Of a DNA stretch of 64,000 bases, positions 28,884 through 37,930 are shown piece after piece (position 1 is the stretch's first letter; each line of letters begins with the position of its first letter). The notes under the pieces were generated by a model. The model did no database searches, was not told the DNA's origin, and saw nothing but the letters and a program-made list of their open reading frames with translations. The DNA lies in NCBI RefSeq assembly GCF_001447995.1, contig NZ_LDPE01000008.1:52876-116875 (forward strand), written 5' to 3'. Source of the DNA: Maribacter dokdonensis DSW-8 (GTDB taxonomy: Bacteria > Bacteroidota > Bacteroidia > Flavobacteriales > Flavobacteriaceae). A program made the position numbers and the translations under genes.

Positions 28884-30620
28884 ATGAAAAATTTCATCCA
28901 ATATTTCTTATTGTTTTTTGTTCTTTATTCATGTTCTGATGATAATACAATTTCTGAGATAGAAGAGATTGATTCTGGAAATATTGAAGTTACTGTTTTG
29001 CTGGGATCCGATGCAGCAATTGGTGCTGTTGTAACTACGAATCCAGAAACAAGAACATTGGTAGTAGGAGAATCTGGTGTAGTGGTATTTGAAACTATTG
29101 ATACAGGAAATTATGTAGTCAACGTGGTATTGAACCAAAATCCTGATTTTCTATATTTTCAAGAAGTTGTACTTACTAATAATGTTACTGAAAAGATAGT
29201 TTTTAATATCCCTGAAATACCCGAATTAACTGAGCAAGATTTGGACGTTGATTTTTTATTGAATGTATCCTATAATAATTTGCGATCAATATTTAATGCA
29301 GATGCATATTTATCATATTGGGGGGATACTGGTACAGATATATTAAAAGCTAATCCAAATTTTAATGGTGAACTGGTTGATTTGGATGCCTATTCTTTTA
29401 ATGCTCAATCTACTGTTATAAATCAGGTATGGGCAGAACATTATATTCAAATAAGGGGCTTGAATTTGGGAATCGACTATTTAATGGATTCTTCAAATGT
29501 TGTGTCCAGTGAGATAGATAGAAAAGAATTAGAAGCACATTTTAAATTTTTGAGAAGCTTATTATATTTCAATCTAATAAAAATATATGGCAATCCTCTT
29601 TTAAGCGTAACAGCTGAAATAGATTTAAGCGGTCCGCCAAACTATCCTCAAAATCCAAGTACCACCTACTCACAAATAGAAGAAGATTTGCTTTATGCAA
29701 TTGAAAATTTACCAGTTTTAAATAGTAATGATCAGGCAAATCAGTGGAGCGCAAGATTTTTGTTGGCCAAAGTCTATATGACCATGGCCGGTTTTCCTTT
29801 AAATGAATACGGTAAATACGGCAGTGCTTTAGAACAGTTGAAAATTCTGCAAGGGCAGTATGAATTAATGTTAGATTATAATTCAGTTTTTAACGAAGAA
29901 AATGAAGCCTCAAATAGAGAAATTCTCTTTAAAATAACTTTTGATGGAGGTGAAGATTCCAAAAGTTCGTTTAACGATTATTGGGGGCCTTTGGGTATTG
30001 CTTCAGAAGATGCACTGTTACTTGTTTCTGGTTTTGAAAATTCATTCAATAGTTCCATGTTATTTGAAAATCCTGTTAGTTTTCCGATAGAAATTGAAGA
30101 CAATCGGTTTAAGAATAACATAGCGACATTCTCTATTTCTGGTAATAATGTGGTTAATGAAGTAGATCCAAAGAATTGGAGACCATTAAAATGGTATAAC
30201 GGAGAATTGCCTGATGCAGATTTTGAGTCTACATCGTTTGACTATCCTGTTTTTAGATATGCAGATGTATTGTTGTTGTTAGCAGAAGCTGAGAATGAAG
30301 TAAATGGACCAACTCCTTTAGCTTATGCAGCGATTAATCAAGTTCGGGAAAGAGCATTTGGGAACGAGAACAATGTACCTGGAAATCTTAATAAGGATCA
30401 ATTCTTTGATGTAATTTATTTAGAGCGAAAATTAGAATTATGTTTTGAAGGCCATAGACGAGACGATTTAGTTAGATGGAACAAACTTCAAGAAGTTATA
30501 GATGGTTTTAACTCTACTAATGACTTTTCTAAAGATTACCAACCTCACGAGTACGTTTGGCCAATACCGCAATCGGAAATAGACTTAAATCCTAATGCGG
30601 TACAAAACCCAGGTTATTAG
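28884..30620 (+). CDS. SusD/RagB-family lipoprotein with extra N-terminal domain
   Basis: Outer-membrane lipoprotein (Cys17 after LLFFVLYS), 578 aa. From about residue 115 it has SusD features: an N-terminal TPR-like part, YSQIEEDLLYAIENLP, and the C-terminal RYADVLLLLAEAENEVNG, INQVRERAFG, ERKLELCFEGHRRDDLVRWNK and WPIPQSEIDLNPN. SusD caps a SusC transporter for glycans or peptides. No susC gene is within 30 kb downstream or 28 kb upstream. Residues about 30-112 form a beta-rich domain like a carboxypeptidase-regulatory or Ig-like fold, unusual for SusD. TTACTTTG, one base off the -7 consensus, lies 22-30 bases before the ATG. Confidence 0.9.
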   Translation: MKNFIQYFLLFFVLYSCSDDNTISEIEEIDSGNIEVTVLLGSDAAIGAVVTTNPETRTLVVGESGVVVFETIDTGNYVVNVVLNQNPDFLYFQEVVLTNNVTEKIVFNIPEIPELTEQDLDVDFLLNVSYNNLRSIFNADAYLSYWGDTGTDILKANPNFNGELVDLDAYSFNAQSTVINQVWAEHYIQIRGLNLGIDYLMDSSNVVSSEIDRKELEAHFKFLRSLLYFNLIKIYGNPLLSVTAEIDLSGPPNYPQNPSTTYSQIEEDLLYAIENLPVLNSNDQANQWSARFLLAKVYMTMAGFPLNEYGKYGSALEQLKILQGQYELMLDYNSVFNEENEASNREILFKITFDGGEDSKSSFNDYWGPLGIASEDALLLVSGFENSFNSSMLFENPVSFPIEIEDNRFKNNIATFSISGNNVVNEVDPKNWRPLKWYNGELPDADFESTSFDYPVFRYADVLLLLAEAENEVNGPTPLAYAAINQVRERAFGNENNVPGNLNKDQFFDVIYLERKLELCFEGHRRDDLVRWNKLQEVIDGFNSTNDFSKDYQPHEYVWPIPQSEIDLNPNAVQNPGY

Positions 30621-30628
30621 AAAGTAGT

Positions 30629-31393
30629 TTATCGTATAGTATTCACAAATTCTGAAATGGAGTTTACGCCATTAGCCGTTAAATGTTTAATAAAGGCAGA
30701 ACCAATTATTGCACCTTTAGCGGTTTTGGTTGCTTGCTTAAATGTTTCTTCGTCTTTAATTCCAAAACCGACAATTTGTGGGTTCTTTAAATTCATTTTG
30801 TCAATGCGCTCAAAATAACTTTCTTGCTCTTGACCAAAACCGGATTTTGATCCTGTGACACTTGCAGAACTTACCATATAGATAAATCCGTTAGAGGCAT
30901 CGTCTATTTGGTGAATACGGTCATCACTGGTCTGCGGAGTGATTAGAAAAATGTTTAAGAGTCCGTGTTTTTTAAAAATTTCCTCGTATTCTTCCTGGTA
31001 AACATCTAGCGGTAAATCTGGTAAAATGAGTCCGTCAATTCCAATTTCTTGACACTTTTTACAAAATGCCTCAATACCGTATTGTAACATTGGATTAAAG
31101 TATCCCATAATAATCAATGGTATAGAAACCGTTTTACGAATATCTCTTAGTTGACTAAAAAGAATTTCGGTGGTCATTCCGTTTTTTAAAGCGGCGGTAG
31201 AACTTTCCTGAATTGTTGGTCCGTCTGCCAAAGGATCACTGAACGGTAATCCTATTTCAATCATATCAACACCGTTCTTTTCTAAATCTTCAATAATTTT
31301 TACCGTATCGTTCAATGATGGGTAACCGGCCGTAAAATATATAGATAGAAGCTTTTTATCTTCTTTTAATTTTGATGTTATTCTATTGCTCAT
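30629..31393 (-). CDS. trpA: Tryptophan synthase alpha chain
   Basis: Cleaves indole-3-glycerol phosphate to indole inside the alpha2-beta2 complex. TIM barrel of 254 aa. The catalytic Glu is in MIEIGLPFSDPLADGP and the catalytic Asp in GLILPDLPLD. It is the last gene of the trp operon, 7 bases after trpB. Its stop is 8 bases from the end of the convergent SusD-like gene and I see no clear terminator between them. Confidence 0.97.
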   Translation of the reverse strand: MSNRITSKLKEDKKLLSIYFTAGYPSLNDTVKIIEDLEKNGVDMIEIGLPFSDPLADGPTIQESSTAALKNGMTTEILFSQLRDIRKTVSIPLIIMGYFNPMLQYGIEAFCKKCQEIGIDGLILPDLPLDVYQEEYEEIFKKHGLLNIFLITPQTSDDRIHQIDDASNGFIYMVSSASVTGSKSGFGQEQESYFERIDKMNLKNPQIVGFGIKDEETFKQATKTAKGAIIGSAFIKHLTANGVNSISEFVNTIR

Positions 31394-31400
31394 AATAAGG

Positions 31401-32585
31401 TTATGCTAACTTAAAGTAATCAATATATGTGTTCAGGTCTTTATCTCCACGGCCGGAAAGGCTAATAACGACGACATCATCTTTTTTGAATTTCCTATGT
31501 TCAAAAATGGCAAATGCATGCCCTGTTTCTATAGCGGGAATAATACCTTCTAATTTTGATAATTCCAATCCTGCAGCCATGGCTTCATCATCTGTAGCCG
31601 AATAAAATTCTGCACGGCCAGATTTGTAAAGGTGAGAATGCATAGGACCAACGCCTGGGTAGTCTAGCCCGGCAGAAATGGAGTAAGGCTCAGTAATTTG
31701 TCCATCTATGGTTTGCATCAACATGGTTTTACATCCATGAATGATTCCTACTTTTCCAAGGGCGGATGTTGCTGCGCTCTCACCAGAATCCACGCCTTTA
31801 CCTGCAGCTTCAACTGCAATAATGCCAACCTCAGGCTCGTGTAGAAAATGATAATAGGTACCTGCGGCATTACTGCCACCACCAATACAAGCTACCACGT
31901 AATCTGGGTTTTCACGACCTTCTCTCTCTTTTAACTGCCATTTTATTTCCTCGGATATTACCGATTGAAAACGAGTGACCATATCTGGGTAAGGGTGTGG
32001 ACCAATGGCAGAACCAATGATATAATGGGTGTCTACCGGATTGTTGATCCAATCTCTAATGGCTTCGTTGGTAGCATCTTTAAGTGTTCTACTTCCAGAT
32101 TTTGCAGGTCTAACTTCAGCACCCAACATTTTCATACGGGCAACATTTGGCGCTTGGCGCGCAATATCTATTTCCCCCATGTAAACAATACATTCCATAC
32201 CCATAAGAGCACAAACGGTTGCCGTGGCCACACCGTGTTGTCCAGCACCGGTTTCGGCAATAATTCTAGTTTTGCCCAACTTTTGAGCCATAAGAATTTG
32301 ACCTATGGTGTTGTTCACTTTATGTGCACCAGTATGATTAAGATCTTCTCTTTTTAGGTAAATTTTGCAACCATGTTTTTCAGAAAGGCGTTTAGCAAAA
32401 TATAGGGGAGAAGGTCTACCCACATAGTCTCTTAACAGCTGATGAAACTCTTTTTGAAAAGAATCTTCATGCATCAATTTTAAATAATTTTGGCGTAGTT
32501 CCTCTACATTTGGGTACAACATTTCCGGTATATAGGCACCACCAAATTCACCGTAGTATCCTTTTTCGTCAGCATTATAATTCAT
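31401..32585 (-). CDS. trpB: Tryptophan synthase beta chain
   Basis: PLP enzyme condensing indole and serine to tryptophan. 394 aa. The PLP lysine is in [10 protein letters not shown], the catalytic Glu in [12 protein letters not shown] and the phosphate loop is GGGSNAAG. It overlaps trpF by 4 bases (ATGA type) and precedes trpA by 7. Confidence 0.98.
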   Translation of the reverse strand: MNYNADEKGYYGEFGGAYIPEMLYPNVEELRQNYLKLMHEDSFQKEFHQLLRDYVGRPSPLYFAKRLSEKHGCKIYLKREDLNHTGAHKVNNTIGQILMAQKLGKTRIIAETGAGQHGVATATVCALMGMECIVYMGEIDIARQAPNVARMKMLGAEVRPAKSGSRTLKDATNEAIRDWINNPVDTHYIIGSAIGPHPYPDMVTRFQSVISEEIKWQLKEREGRENPDYVVACIGGGSNAAGTYYHFLHEPEVGIIAVEAAGKGVDSGESAATSALGKVGIIHGCKTMLMQTIDGQITEPYSISAGLDYPGVGPMHSHLYKSGRAEFYSATDDEAMAAGLELSKLEGIIPAIETGHAFAIFEHRKFKKDDVVVISLSGRGDKDLNTYIDYFKLA

Positions 32586-33208
32586 AGCGCTTCTTTAAAC
32601 TTTTGTAATTCTTCAATATTTTTTAACCCTGGATCTATTTCAAATTTGCTATTTACATCAATGGCATAGCAGAATTTAGACTCGGGTGATTTCATAAACT
32701 CATTAATTTTATCAAGACTGTTCAAACCAATTCCCCCACTTAAAAAGAAAGGCTTGTTAGAAGGATAATTCTTAAGGACAGACCAATTAAAGGTATAGCC
32801 ATTGCCCCCAGGAAGTTTCCCTTTAGTATCAAAAAGATAAAAATCGCACACATCTTCATAGGGCATTAAACTTTCAAAATCAAACTCATCTTTAATGGAA
32901 AATACTTTAATGATCTCAATTTTTTTATTCAACTTCATAAGTTTTTCTGCAACTTGTCTACAATATTCAGGGCTCTCGTGACCATGCAATTGAAGACCCT
33001 GTAATTGATGTTTTTTGACCAGTGTAATAATATAGTCTATATCGGCATCAACAAAAATGCCTACTTTGTTGATAGTGTGTGGTAAATCGGGAATTTCCCC
33101 ATCAAAAAATCTAGCTGAATGTTCCCAAAATATAAAACCAAGATAATCTGGTCGCAATTGTGCAACTTCAGAAGTATTTAGTTTCATACCGCAGATTTTG
33201 AGTTTCAT
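32582..33208 (-). CDS. trpF: Phosphoribosylanthranilate isomerase
   Basis: Amadori rearrangement, third step of the tryptophan branch. 208 aa: the N-terminal KICGMK holds the catalytic Cys, [12 protein letters not shown] follows, and the C-terminal part has [16 protein letters not shown] (catalytic Asp) and [10 protein letters not shown]. Overlaps its neighbours trpC and trpB by 4 bases each. It is a separate gene here, not fused with trpC as in enterobacteria. Confidence 0.96.
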   Translation of the reverse strand: MKLKICGMKLNTSEVAQLRPDYLGFIFWEHSARFFDGEIPDLPHTINKVGIFVDADIDYIITLVKKHQLQGLQLHGHESPEYCRQVAEKLMKLNKKIEIIKVFSIKDEFDFESLMPYEDVCDFYLFDTKGKLPGGNGYTFNWSVLKNYPSNKPFFLSGGIGLNSLDKINEFMKSPESKFCYAIDVNSKFEIDPGLKNIEELQKFKEAL

Positions 33209-33996
33209 CTTATTTCTTTTAGATCTTTAATAAATTGAGTGGCACTCTCGCCTGGAGTATCGGTTTTCATAAAATTCTCTCCGATTAAAAATCCTTTATA
33301 ACCATACATTTTTAATTCCTTAATTGCTTCAATAGAACTTATTCCGCTTTCAGATACTTTTACAAAATCATCAGGAATTTGGGATGAAAGCGATTTACTG
33401 GTCTCTAAGCTAACTTCAAAAGTCTTTAGGTTTCTATTATTGACTCCTAACATATCTATGCTGGGCATGATTGATTTATGAAGTTCGTCTTCATTGTGTA
33501 CTTCTAATAAAACATCTAAACCTAAGCTTTTAGCCAATTCAGAGAATTTTTTTATTTCTTCTCTAGTTAGCACGGCAGCAATAAGAAGAATAACATCTGC
33601 GCCATAAGCTTTGGCTTCTATAATTTGGTATTCACTAATTATGAATTCCTTACGTAATAACGGTAATTGTGCCGATGCCCTTGCAATGATCAAGTCTTCT
33701 AAAGAACCACCAAAATATTTAATATCGGTAAGCACGCTCATACCACAAACACCCGCTTTTTCATATCCCATGGCAACCTGCCCAACATTTGCATTTTGAT
33801 TGATGCTTTCTTTGGATGGTGATCTTCTTTTAAATTCAGAAATAATGCCGGTGTCACTATCTTTAAGAGCTTGAGCCAGTGAAAAAGTCTCTCTGTTGAA
33901 TAATACAGAATGTTCATATTGTGAAGAAGGGAAAATCAAATTTTTCAATTCTACTTCCTTTCGTTTATCCGCTACAATTTTGTCTAGAATATTCAT
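33205..33996 (-). CDS. trpC: Indole-3-glycerol phosphate synthase
   Basis: Ring closure to indole-3-glycerol phosphate. TIM barrel of 263 aa with IISEFKRRSPSKESI (catalytic Lys), LRKEFIISEYQ, LLEVHNEDEL, LGVNNRNLKTFEV and SESGISS. Separated from trpD by 50 bases, which contain a small hairpin, the second largest gap in the operon after the trpD-trpG gap. Confidence 0.97.
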   Translation of the reverse strand: MNILDKIVADKRKEVELKNLIFPSSQYEHSVLFNRETFSLAQALKDSDTGIISEFKRRSPSKESINQNANVGQVAMGYEKAGVCGMSVLTDIKYFGGSLEDLIIARASAQLPLLRKEFIISEYQIIEAKAYGADVILLIAAVLTREEIKKFSELAKSLGLDVLLEVHNEDELHKSIMPSIDMLGVNNRNLKTFEVSLETSKSLSSQIPDDFVKVSESGISSIEAIKELKMYGYKGFLIGENFMKTDTPGESATQFIKDLKEIR

Positions 33997-34014
33997 TACA
34001 TGTGTGTTTAGATA

Positions 34015-34032
34015 GTCTCATTTCATTGAGAC
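34015..34032 (-). repeat. Small hairpin between trpD and trpC
   Basis: GTCTCA and TGAGAC pair over 6 bp with a 6-base loop in the intercistronic gap. No T-tract follows, so it is more likely to affect mRNA processing or stability than termination. Confidence 0.4.
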
Positions 34033-34046
34033 AGAAAGTGTGCTGT

Positions 34047-35042
34047 TTAATTTTTGCTCAACTCTTGTATTTTCTTCAATGCGTTCAATCCTTTTCCACT
34101 TAACAAAGATTCTTTGGCTTTTTCAAAACCTTGAATAGGAGTTAGGTTATTTACTGTGGCTATGGCAATACCGGCATTGGCACAAACTACATTATTTTGC
34201 GCTTCTGTGCCTTTACCTTGTAATACATTCATAAAAATTTGAGCAGAAGATTCAATGCCGTCACCGCCGACAATATCGGTTTGTTTAATTTCCGGCACAC
34301 CAAAATCAGAAGGCTTTAGCATTGTTTCGGTATGGTTAGAAATAGTTTTGGTATTTCCTGTCAATGATATTTCATCATAACCGTCCAAGGCATGTAATAC
34401 GGTGAAATTTTTATCTGTTTTTTGATAAAGGTATCCGTACATACGAGCTAATTCAAGGTTAAAAACACCTACCATTTGGTTTTTTGGAAATGCAGGATTT
34501 ACCATAGGTCCCAACATGTTAAAGAATGTTTTTACCGCCAGATCTTTACGAATAGGGGCAACGTTTTTCATAGCCGGATGAAATAGGGGCGCATGTAATA
34601 CACAAATACCAGCCTTATCAATACATTTTTCTAAAAAGCCGGCATTGTTACTGAACTTGATTCCTAAAAACTCCATTACATTACTACTTCCGCATTTAGA
34701 GGAAACACCATAGTTGCCATGTTTGGTAACTTTTACACCGGCACCGGCAGTAACAAAAGATGCCAATGTAGAAATATTAAAAGTGTCTTTGCCATCACCA
34801 CCAGTACCGCAAAGGTCTATGGGGTTGTAAGCAGATAAATCTACTGCCAAGCATAAATCTAGCAATGCATCTCTAAACCCTTCTAATTCTTCAATGGTAA
34901 TACTTCGCATCATATAAACGGTCAAAAAAGCTGCTATTTGACTTGTATTGTAGTCGCCTTTAGCAATATTGACTAATATGCGCTTTGCATCTTCTTTGGA
35001 AAGTATCTCGTGATTTATGAGCTTATTTAATGTTTCTTTCAT
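34047..35042 (-). CDS. trpD: Anthranilate phosphoribosyltransferase
   Basis: Transfers phosphoribose from PRPP to anthranilate. 331 aa with the PRPP-binding CGTGGDGKDTFNIST, KHGNYGVSSKCGSSNVMEFLG and HPAMKNVAPIRKDL. It is not fused to the glutamine amidotransferase, which is the separate trpG upstream across 52 bases. Confidence 0.97.
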   Translation of the reverse strand: MKETLNKLINHEILSKEDAKRILVNIAKGDYNTSQIAAFLTVYMMRSITIEELEGFRDALLDLCLAVDLSAYNPIDLCGTGGDGKDTFNISTLASFVTAGAGVKVTKHGNYGVSSKCGSSNVMEFLGIKFSNNAGFLEKCIDKAGICVLHAPLFHPAMKNVAPIRKDLAVKTFFNMLGPMVNPAFPKNQMVGVFNLELARMYGYLYQKTDKNFTVLHALDGYDEISLTGNTKTISNHTETMLKPSDFGVPEIKQTDIVGGDGIESSAQIFMNVLQGKGTEAQNNVVCANAGIAIATVNNLTPIQGFEKAKESLLSGKGLNALKKIQELSKN

Positions 35043-35094
35043 TTTTTAAATACTATACAGTTCAACCTTAAGTTTAGTTCGCTTTAATTATGAT

Positions 35095-35658
35095 TTAAGC
35101 GTTCAGCCAGTTCTCTAACATTTTTTTTCCTTGAGGAGTAAGTACGGATTCTGGATGAAATTGTACCGCATGTACGTCGTATTTTTTGTGTTGTAAAGAC
35201 ATTATTTGTCCGTTTTCATCTACTGATGTTGCTTCTAGAACATCCGGTAAATTAGTGTCTACGACCCATGAATGATATCTGCCAACTTCTATTTCTTTGG
35301 GAATATCTTTAAAAATTACGGCATCTTTGGTAATGTTGATCTTAGTGGCTATACCGTGGTATACTTCCTTTAGATTGATCAATGATCCTCCAAAAACTTC
35401 CGCTATTGCTTGTTGACCTAGGCATACCCCAAAAATACTTTTGGTTGGAGCATACTTTTCTATAATTGGTTTAAGAAGTCCGGCTTCATCTGGAATACCA
35501 GGTCCGGGAGATAATACAATTTTATCAAAAGCATCAATCTCTTCAAGTGTAAGTTGGTCATTACGCTTTACAACGACCTCGCATTCCAATTCTTCTAGAT
35601 AATGAACAAGGTTATAAGTAAAGCTGTCGTAATTGTCTATGACTAATATTTTTTTCAT
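35095..35658 (-). CDS. trpG: Anthranilate synthase component II (glutamine amidotransferase)
   Basis: Supplies ammonia from glutamine to TrpE. Class I amidotransferase of 187 aa with the catalytic Cys in GVCLGQQAIAE and His/Glu in QFHPESVLT. It starts 1 base after the trpE stop. A single trpG copy also often serves para-aminobenzoate synthase, which cannot be decided here. Confidence 0.96.
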   Translation of the reverse strand: MKKILVIDNYDSFTYNLVHYLEELECEVVVKRNDQLTLEEIDAFDKIVLSPGPGIPDEAGLLKPIIEKYAPTKSIFGVCLGQQAIAEVFGGSLINLKEVYHGIATKINITKDAVIFKDIPKEIEVGRYHSWVVDTNLPDVLEATSVDENGQIMSLQHKKYDVHAVQFHPESVLTPQGKKMLENWLNA

Positions 35659-35659
35659 T

Positions 35660-37057
35660 TTAAATGTCTTCTGCTATTTCTAAAGCCTTGGTTAATGCAC
35701 CTAGTTTGTTATACGTTTCTTGTAGTTCACTTTCTGGGTCAGAAGCAGCAACAAGACCTGCACCAGCTTGATAATGGAGATTATGATTTTTGCTTAAAAA
35801 CGTTCTGATCATTATGGCATGGTTAAAGTTTCCAGAGAAATCCATAAAACCTATGGCTCCACCATAATATCCCCTGCTAGTCTTCTCATATTTTTCAATA
35901 AGCTGCATGGCCATATGTTTTGGGGCGCCACTCAATGTACCTGCAGGAAAAGTGTCTGCCACCACTTTCATGGTAGGTATATCTGGTTTTTTCATGCCTG
36001 TAACTTTAGATACCAAATGGATCACGTGAGAGAAAAACTGTACTTCCCTATAATTCTCGACTTTAACTACATTGCCATTTCTGCTCAAGTCGTTCCTAGC
36101 TAAATCTACCAGCATAACGTGCTCACTGTTCTCTTTGTCATCGGTCTTTAGCTCCTTGGCGAGTTGTGCATCTTGTTCATCATTACCAGTTCTTTTAAAA
36201 GTACCGGCTATAGGGTGAATTTCGGCTTTGCCCTCGCTTACAATAAGTTGCGCTTCAGGTGAACTTCCAAATATTTTAAAATCCCCGAAATCAAAATAAA
36301 ACAAATAGGGCGATGGATTTACCGAGCGTAAAGCTCTGTAAACATTAAATTCATCACCTTTAAAACCTTGCGAAAAACGTCTACTTAAAACCAACTGAAA
36401 TACATCGCCACGTTGACAGTGTTTTTTTGCCAAAGCAACATGCTCTCTATATTCCTCATCTTCAAGATTAGACTTTCGATCACCATCTATTTTAAAGTTG
36501 TAAGTGGCAAAATTTCTAATATTTAGTAGTTGTTCCAGTTCTGGAATGTTATTATCGGTGTTATAGCAATGCGCAAAAAGGTATGCTTCGTTTTTGTAAT
36601 GGTTAATTGCAATAATGTTTTGGTAAACCGCATAATACACATCTGGTATGCTTACTGAATCTGATTTTTGAGATATTTCCAAATCTTCAAAATAACGAAC
36701 TGCATCATATGACATATAACCAAATAGTCCATTATTAATGAATTTATAATCATTGCTATCTGCCTTAAAAGATTTGCTGAAAGAATCAATACTTTCAACA
36801 ACATCTATTTCTGGTGTTATTTGAATTTCTTCAACCACACCATCCGGAAATTGTTTTGTAATGATTTCGTTTTCCACTTTAATGGATGCAATTGGATTGC
36901 AGCAGATATATGAGAAACTGTTGTTATTGGCATGATAGTCACTACTTTCCAAAAGAATACTATTTGGAAAACGGTCTCTAATTTTTAAATAAACACTTAC
37001 CGGTGTTACCGTATCGGCAAGAATTTTTTTATGGTATGTTTTAAATTGATAGGCCAT
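35660..37057 (-). CDS. trpE: Anthranilate synthase component I
   Basis: Makes anthranilate from chorismate, the committed step. 465 aa. C-terminal chorismate-binding motifs: FQLVLSRRF, PSPYLFYFDFGDFKIFGSSPE, IAGTFKRTG, ENSEHVMLVDLARNDL and PAGTLSGAPK. The N-terminal LLESSDYHANNNSFSYI contains the LLES element that binds tryptophan for feedback inhibition. It is the first structural gene of the operon, 75 bases downstream of the leader peptide stop and directly after the attenuator. Confidence 0.97.
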   Translation of the reverse strand: MAYQFKTYHKKILADTVTPVSVYLKIRDRFPNSILLESSDYHANNNSFSYICCNPIASIKVENEIITKQFPDGVVEEIQITPEIDVVESIDSFSKSFKADSNDYKFINNGLFGYMSYDAVRYFEDLEISQKSDSVSIPDVYYAVYQNIIAINHYKNEAYLFAHCYNTDNNIPELEQLLNIRNFATYNFKIDGDRKSNLEDEEYREHVALAKKHCQRGDVFQLVLSRRFSQGFKGDEFNVYRALRSVNPSPYLFYFDFGDFKIFGSSPEAQLIVSEGKAEIHPIAGTFKRTGNDEQDAQLAKELKTDDKENSEHVMLVDLARNDLSRNGNVVKVENYREVQFFSHVIHLVSKVTGMKKPDIPTMKVVADTFPAGTLSGAPKHMAMQLIEKYEKTSRGYYGGAIGFMDFSGNFNHAIMIRTFLSKNHNLHYQAGAGLVAASDPESELQETYNKLGALTKALEIAEDI

Positions 37058-37065
37058 AGGTACTT

Positions 37066-37104
37066 TTATAAAATAAAGAAGGCTTGTCGTGATGACAAGC
37101 CTTT
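37066..37104 (-). terminator. trp operon attenuator (terminator hairpin)
   Basis: On the minus strand AAGGCTTGTC pairs with GACAAGCCTT (10 bp, loop ATCAC), followed by the T-rich CTTTATTTTAT, 22 bases before the trpE start. Upstream, TCGTGAGCAAAGC (37138-37126, spanning the leader stop codon) can pair with GCTTGTCATCACGA (37100-37087) as an antiterminator that would break the terminator. This is the arrangement of ribosome-controlled attenuation. Confidence 0.85.
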
Positions 37105-37132
37105 ATATAGTTTTACTACAATGATGCTTTGC

Positions 37133-37189
37133 TCACGATGTTTTTCGTAAGTTGTTCCACCACCAAGTATTTGCGATTAAATTTTTCAT
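37133..37189 (-). CDS. trpL: trp operon leader peptide
   Basis: An 18-codon ORF reading MKNLIANTWWWNNLRKTS, with three consecutive Trp codons (TGG TGG TGG). It lies between a promoter of Bacteroidota consensus and the attenuator hairpin in front of trpE. When charged tRNA-Trp is scarce the ribosome should stall at the Trp codons, favour the antiterminator and allow trpE transcription. Its ATG lies only 7 bases after the -7 box, so the message probably has almost no 5' UTR. Confidence 0.88.
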   Translation of the reverse strand: MKNLIANTWWWNNLRKTS

Positions 37190-37196
37190 TGAGGTT

Positions 37197-37226
37197 CAAA
37201 TATAAAAAGGAAATTTAAACTTACAA
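37197..37226 (-). promoter_or_regulatory. trp operon promoter
   Basis: On the minus strand TTG (37226-37224), a 19-base spacer, then TATATTTG (37204-37197): an exact match to the Bacteroidota sigma-A consensus TTG / TAnnTTTG. The start of transcription should fall around 37193-37190, at or just before the leader peptide ATG. Confidence 0.8.
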
Positions 37227-37246
37227 ACTTTACCTTATCAAAAATA

Positions 37247-37279
37247 AAAATCCCTTTGAATATATCTCAAAGGGATTTT
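37247..37279. terminator. Terminator downstream of yceI
   Basis: AAAATCCCTTTGA / TCAAAGGGATTTT, a 13-bp stem with a 7-base loop. On the minus strand it is followed by TTATTTTT, which closes the yceI transcript about 40 bases after its stop and insulates the trp promoter. Confidence 0.85.
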
Positions 37280-37319
37280 AAATTGTTGTAATTCCACAAG
37301 TTTTATAGCGATCTAAAGC

Positions 37320-37901
37320 TTATAGTGCTAAATCTACCACTAAATCAAAGTCATCATAAATAGCTTTGTCACCTAAATTATCAAAAAAGCTTCCTGAACC
37401 ATATTTAATATCATATTTAGTTCTATCTATTTTAAGCGTAGCTGAAGCCTTATTTTCAAACATAGATACAACTAAAGTAACAGGCTTGGTAATTCCTTTA
37501 ATTGTAAGGTCACCGTTTACCGTATATGAGTTATCGTTCATGGGTTTAACCGAAGTAAAAACCAATTTGGAAGTAGGGTTACTTTCAACACCAAAGAAAT
37601 CTGCAGACTTCAAGTGTCCCTCTAATTTTTCTTTTCCTTTTCCTGCTTCTAGGTCGGTAACAACTATAGAAGTCATATCAACTACGAATTCTCCACCAAC
37701 TAATTTTTTGCCCTTCATTTCTAAGTGACCAGATTTTAGATTAATGTTTCCATCATGTGAACCAGTAACCTTATATCCTTTCCAGGTAACTTTACTTTCG
37801 CTGACTTTTACTTCTTTCTTTTCGCCATCAATTGGGGTGGTAGCGGTTGCAGAGAAGCCAAAAACAGCTACGAATACTAAACTTAATAATGATTTTTTCA
37901 T
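37320..37901 (-). CDS. YceI family periplasmic protein
   Basis: 193 aa with a signal peptide (cleavage after about ATA, residue 20). YceI-fold lipocalin-like barrel thought to bind polyisoprenoids. Conserved elements: SKVTWKGYKVTGSHDGNI, GGEFVVDMTSI, LEGHLKSADFFGVESNPTSKLVFTS and GDLTIKGITKPVTL. It follows the nitroreductase gene by 29 bases on the same strand, so marR-nitroreductase-yceI may be one transcript. Confidence 0.92.
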   Translation of the reverse strand: MKKSLLSLVFVAVFGFSATATTPIDGEKKEVKVSESKVTWKGYKVTGSHDGNINLKSGHLEMKGKKLVGGEFVVDMTSIVVTDLEAGKGKEKLEGHLKSADFFGVESNPTSKLVFTSVKPMNDNSYTVNGDLTIKGITKPVTLVVSMFENKASATLKIDRTKYDIKYGSGSFFDNLGDKAIYDDFDLVVDLAL

Positions 37902-37930
37902 GTTTCTAATTTTAAATGATTGTGTTTAAT

